A stretch of 64,000 nt of DNA, taken from positions 248,001-312,000 of the forward strand of contig RHLJ01000004.1 of the NCBI GenBank assembly GCA_003712055.1. Reading direction: 5' to 3'. The position numbers and the translations under genes were made by a program. This stretch comes from Balneola sp. (GTDB lineage: Bacteria > Bacteroidota > Rhodothermia > Balneolales > Balneolaceae). The notes below the pieces were generated by a model. The model saw only the letters and a program-made list of their open reading frames with translations, had not been told where the DNA came from and did no database searches. This document shows, piece after piece, positions 61,757-64,000 of the stretch (its first letter is position 1; each line of letters opens with the position of its first letter).

Positions 61757-62839
61757 TTACTTTAATCTGTCCAAGGCTTCTTTAGATTCCTTGTGATCTT
61801 TGTCGTTAGAAAGAGCCGTTTGATAATGGGTCTTAGCTATTTCTGGATTATTTCTTTTTTCATAAATAGTACCCAATCGATAGTAAGTCCAGGCTTTGAA
61901 GTTGTCAGTCAAATCCAGGTCGGCGTTCAAAAAACGATTTAAATATTCTTCTCCTTCATCAAGGTAGCTTCCGGAAATTGCTGCTAGCCGACCAATTTGA
62001 TAATAGGTGTTATAGTATTCAGAATCTGCTTCGAGGGCATTTTGATAAGCTTCATAGGCCTCTTCATATTGGCTGTCTCTCTGAAGTGCGTTACCAAGAT
62101 TATTATAGATTGCCGCAGTCGTATCATTAACAGCGAGTTGTTTTTTTGCTATCTCTGCAGCTTTTCCATACTCCTGGTTATTAAAATGGAAACTGTACAA
62201 GCTATAATAAGGCCTCATTAGCTCAGGATAGGATTCAATGGCTTCATTATAGTTTTGAACAGCTTTTTCGTCTTCATCAAAATAAGAGTACACTCTACCC
62301 CAGGCGATATATCCCGCTTCTTTTTCAATTTCAAAAATGGCTTTGGCTTGTTCCTCAGCTTTGTCCCTTCCCCCACCTACAAATTTTGGTGCCTGTAAAT
62401 AATATTCCATAGCACTTTCTCGAGCTTCCACATTGGAGGGGTCATATTCAATAGCCTTTTCGTAATTCTTTTTGCTATTCCTGGCCAAGCCCGGGAGTTT
62501 TAGCTTTGGAGCATTTTGAGCTCTCCTCCCAAAAGAATGCCCCAACCACATATGGTATTTGGAATTTCCTTTTTCGTATTTGGCTGCCTGTTCAAACGAT
62601 TTGGTAGCATCTCCAAACTCTTCCATATCAAATAGAATTCTTCCCAGGTAAAAATTAGCTTCTGAATCTGACTTATTTGATTTCAGGTAGTTTTCAAAAA
62701 AGGATTTGGCTTGCTCCAATTGTCCGTCTTCAAAAAGGTCGACGCCAGACTGGATGCCAGTTTGGCCCTGTGCAGAAATAGTTAGAAAAAGTAAGAAGAG
62801 AAAAGGAGTAAGAAAGCGAAGTGTTTTAGGAAGCTTCAT
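61757..62839 (-). CDS. Exported TPR-repeat protein
   Basis: A signal peptide (FLTPFLFLLFLTISAQGQ) is followed by about eight tetratricopeptide repeats across residues 30-360, for example AQGQ-distal LEQAKSFFENYLKSNKSDSE, ANFYLGRILFDMEEFGDATK, AAIYNNLGNALQRDSQYEEA and AWTYYRLGTIYEKRNNPEIA. It is probably periplasmic and a scaffold for protein contacts. No partner can be named from context. It converges with the ROK gene, 16 bases apart. Confidence 0.9.
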   Translation of the reverse strand: MKLPKTLRFLTPFLFLLFLTISAQGQTGIQSGVDLFEDGQLEQAKSFFENYLKSNKSDSEANFYLGRILFDMEEFGDATKSFEQAAKYEKGNSKYHMWLGHSFGRRAQNAPKLKLPGLARNSKKNYEKAIEYDPSNVEARESAMEYYLQAPKFVGGGRDKAEEQAKAIFEIEKEAGYIAWGRVYSYFDEDEKAVQNYNEAIESYPELMRPYYSLYSFHFNNQEYGKAAEIAKKQLAVNDTTAAIYNNLGNALQRDSQYEEAYEAYQNALEADSEYYNTYYQIGRLAAISGSYLDEGEEYLNRFLNADLDLTDNFKAWTYYRLGTIYEKRNNPEIAKTHYQTALSNDKDHKESKEALDRLK

Positions 62840-62926
62840 GCCATAAAGTTTTTTTAAAAGATGAAACGACTACGCTTCTTATCCATTGCGGTTTCGAAAC
62901 CAAAAGATTTTGACCAAAGAAAAGCC

Positions 62927-63316
62927 TTAAGACTTAGACCACAAGGCTACCCTGTTTCCCTCGGTATCTTCGATTACAGCCATATACCCATGATCTTCTG
63001 ATATTTGTCGCTTAGGAATGAACACTGAACCCCCTGCTTCTTCAACTTTATCCAAAGCAAGTTGTAAATCAGGGTCGGCATCGAAATAGATTAAAGGGCC
63101 GTGAGTATTACTTGGAGCATACCATCCTTCGGCATGCCAAACCAGTGCTCCACTTACATTACCGCTTTCCCCGGGAAATACTTCCATTTTAAAACCGTCT
63201 CCTAAATCCATACTGGCCAGTTCAACTCCCAGGATTGTAGAGTAAAATGCTTTGGCTCTTGTAATGTCAGAGACTGGTAATTCAAACCAGGCCAGTGTGT
63301 GTTTTTTATCACTCAT
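62927..63316 (-). CDS. VOC-superfamily (glyoxalase-fold) protein
   Basis: A 129-residue single-module vicinal-oxygen-chelate protein of the PhnB/'YP_' type: WFELPVSDITRAKAFYSTIL, GVELASMD, ISEDHGYMAVIEDTEGNRVA, LWS. Potential metal ligands His/Glu are present at the usual positions near EDHGY and DTEGN. It overlaps the DoxX gene by eight bases and is its downstream partner, so the two are co-translated. Substrate is unknown; the pairing hints at oxidative or electrophile stress. Confidence 0.92.
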   Translation of the reverse strand: MSDKKHTLAWFELPVSDITRAKAFYSTILGVELASMDLGDGFKMEVFPGESGNVSGALVWHAEGWYAPSNTHGPLIYFDADPDLQLALDKVEEAGGSVFIPKRQISEDHGYMAVIEDTEGNRVALWSKS

Positions 63317-63776
63317 TTTCTTCTTTAGTATTTAGTTTAGAATGAATCCATCCGTCAATGGAGTATTTCCCTCCTCCGGAAATTAAGACGATCAAACAGA
63401 GGCCAATCACTAAAAGATGAAGTTCAAAGCCCTCACCTCGTCCGGGTTCGGAATACCAGTTCATAAAGAAATGACTTCCGGTTACAAAGTAAATAGCACC
63501 TAGCATAACAGCGATAATACTCCCAGCTGAAAACCTTGATAAAAAACCAAGTATCAGGGCGATGCTCCCAAAAAACTCAGCTACAGCGACCAGGAAAGTG
63601 ATAAAGAAGGGTATCCCAAACCATTGCTCAAAAGATTTCATTACAGGAGTAAGGCCATGTCCTCCCCAAATACCAAGAATTTTTTGCGCTCCATGAGGAA
63701 ATATGACAAGCCCAATAGTAATACGGGCAATTAGAGGTGAGATAGACGGTGTGGTTTTAAAAAATTTAGAAAGCAT
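63309..63776 (-). CDS. DoxX-family membrane protein
   Basis: Four-TM protein of 155 residues with the DoxX hallmarks LIARITIGLVIFPHGAQKIL, GWGG-like GIWGGHGLTP, FFITFLVAVAEFFGSIALIL, and a final TM LHLLVIGLCLIVLISGGG. DoxX relatives act in quinone-linked or stress functions; this one cannot be assigned further. It is first in a two-gene operon with the VOC gene (eight-base overlap). Confidence 0.93.
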   Translation of the reverse strand: MLSKFFKTTPSISPLIARITIGLVIFPHGAQKILGIWGGHGLTPVMKSFEQWFGIPFFITFLVAVAEFFGSIALILGFLSRFSAGSIIAVMLGAIYFVTGSHFFMNWYSEPGRGEGFELHLLVIGLCLIVLISGGGKYSIDGWIHSKLNTKEENE

Positions 63777-63838
63777 GGATGTATAATTATATAGATGCTA
63801 TTAAATCTTTACATATAGTTTATTGCATTTTTTGGTGA

Positions 63839-63918
63839 ACCTTATGTGTTTCTGTCAGCTGTTAATGGTTATTGGTGAATTATCTTTCCAATAACCATTA
63901 CCGAATAACGCATAAGGT
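63839..63918. repeat. Two-tier inverted repeat (GTTAAT/GTTATT hairpin family)
   Basis: Inner arms TAATGGTTATTGG (63863-63875) and CCAATAACCATTA (63888-63900) form a perfect 13-bp stem. Outer arms ACCTTATG (63839-63846) and CATAAGGT (63911-63918) pair around it. It resembles the hairpin at 54311, with C replaced by G in both arms. The rest of 63777-64000 holds nothing I can identify. Confidence 0.75.
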
Positions 63919-64000
63919 CAGTAAGTAACTATTGTGTAATAATTCATTGTACTTTATATAATGTATTCCAAATTCCTCATACCAATTATTAACGGAGATA

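Noticed and set aside
61730-61762. Terminator between the ROK and TPR genes
   Set aside because: CTGATC/GATCAG can pair but the inner bases do not continue the stem and no T tract follows.

Overview
The window looks like an AT-rich chromosome segment (GC about 40% by eye) from a free-living, probably marine, member of the Balneolota or a close Bacteroidota relative. The evidence is a SusC/SusD pair, a secreted protein with the C-terminal 'NYPNPFNPET' type sorting domain (T9SS style) common in Balneolota, Rhodothermota and Ignavibacteria, many lipoproteins, a vSGLT-like sodium/galactose symporter, and LytTR signalling. The assignment is inferred from gene content, not from a marker phylogeny.

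1-16.3 kb: a galactan utilisation locus. It holds a LacI regulator, SusC, SusD, a T9SS-sorted secreted protein, a GH53 endo-beta-1,4-galactanase, a GH2 beta-galactosidase, an aldose-epimerase-like protein, galK, galT, a glycerophosphodiesterase and a sodium/galactose symporter, all on the + strand. Long galactan would be bound and cut outside, imported by SusCD, trimmed to galactose in the periplasm, carried in with Na+ and fed into the Leloir pathway. galE is not here. The 14-mer TGTTAACGATAACA occurs twice before susC and once inside the signal-peptide codons of the third gene, and is the likely operator of the LacI protein.

16.5-38.5 kb: a small membrane ORF, gamma-glutamyltransferase, then a long + strand run that looks like metal or metallophore traffic: a His-rich small protein, a DUF5916 outer-membrane barrel, an ABC-2 type exporter (ATPase plus two DUF3526-like permeases), two tandem paralogous binding lipoproteins, a FecCD permease, a FecE-type ATPase, a COG0523/CobW GTPase and an FAD protein. 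Next come a secreted endonuclease/phosphatase-HAD phosphatase fusion, a LytTR two-component operon with a lipoprotein, a lipoprotein isoaspartyl peptidase, and a very acidic unknown protein.

38.5-64 kb: mostly housekeeping. There is a PNP, a DivIVA-like protein, two small membrane coiled-coil proteins, YggS, Nif3, a cysteine-less COG1579 protein, rnpB with its terminator, a lone unknown gene (possibly DUF6414), smpB, an M50 protease, arginine deiminase, SirB1-like and DUF3052 proteins, a zinc alcohol dehydrogenase, a second SSS symporter, pnuC, an orphan HsdR-N protein, yidC-rnpA-rpmH, a GIY-YIG nuclease, secA, a polyphosphate-glucokinase-like protein, a TPR protein, and VOC and DoxX proteins.

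The most unusual signal is a family of short palindromes with GTCA/TGAC outer ends, usually in head-to-head pairs, found between genes at 18.7, 37.5, 43.5, 56.9 and 57.3 kb. A solitary GIY-YIG nuclease gene is tightly bracketed by two oppositely oriented units, which suggests a REPIN-like element served by a GIY-YIG enzyme rather than a RAYT transposase. A second hairpin family, built from GTTAAT/GTTATT blocks, occurs at 54.3 and 63.9 kb. No tRNA, CRISPR array, classical insertion sequence or prophage was seen.
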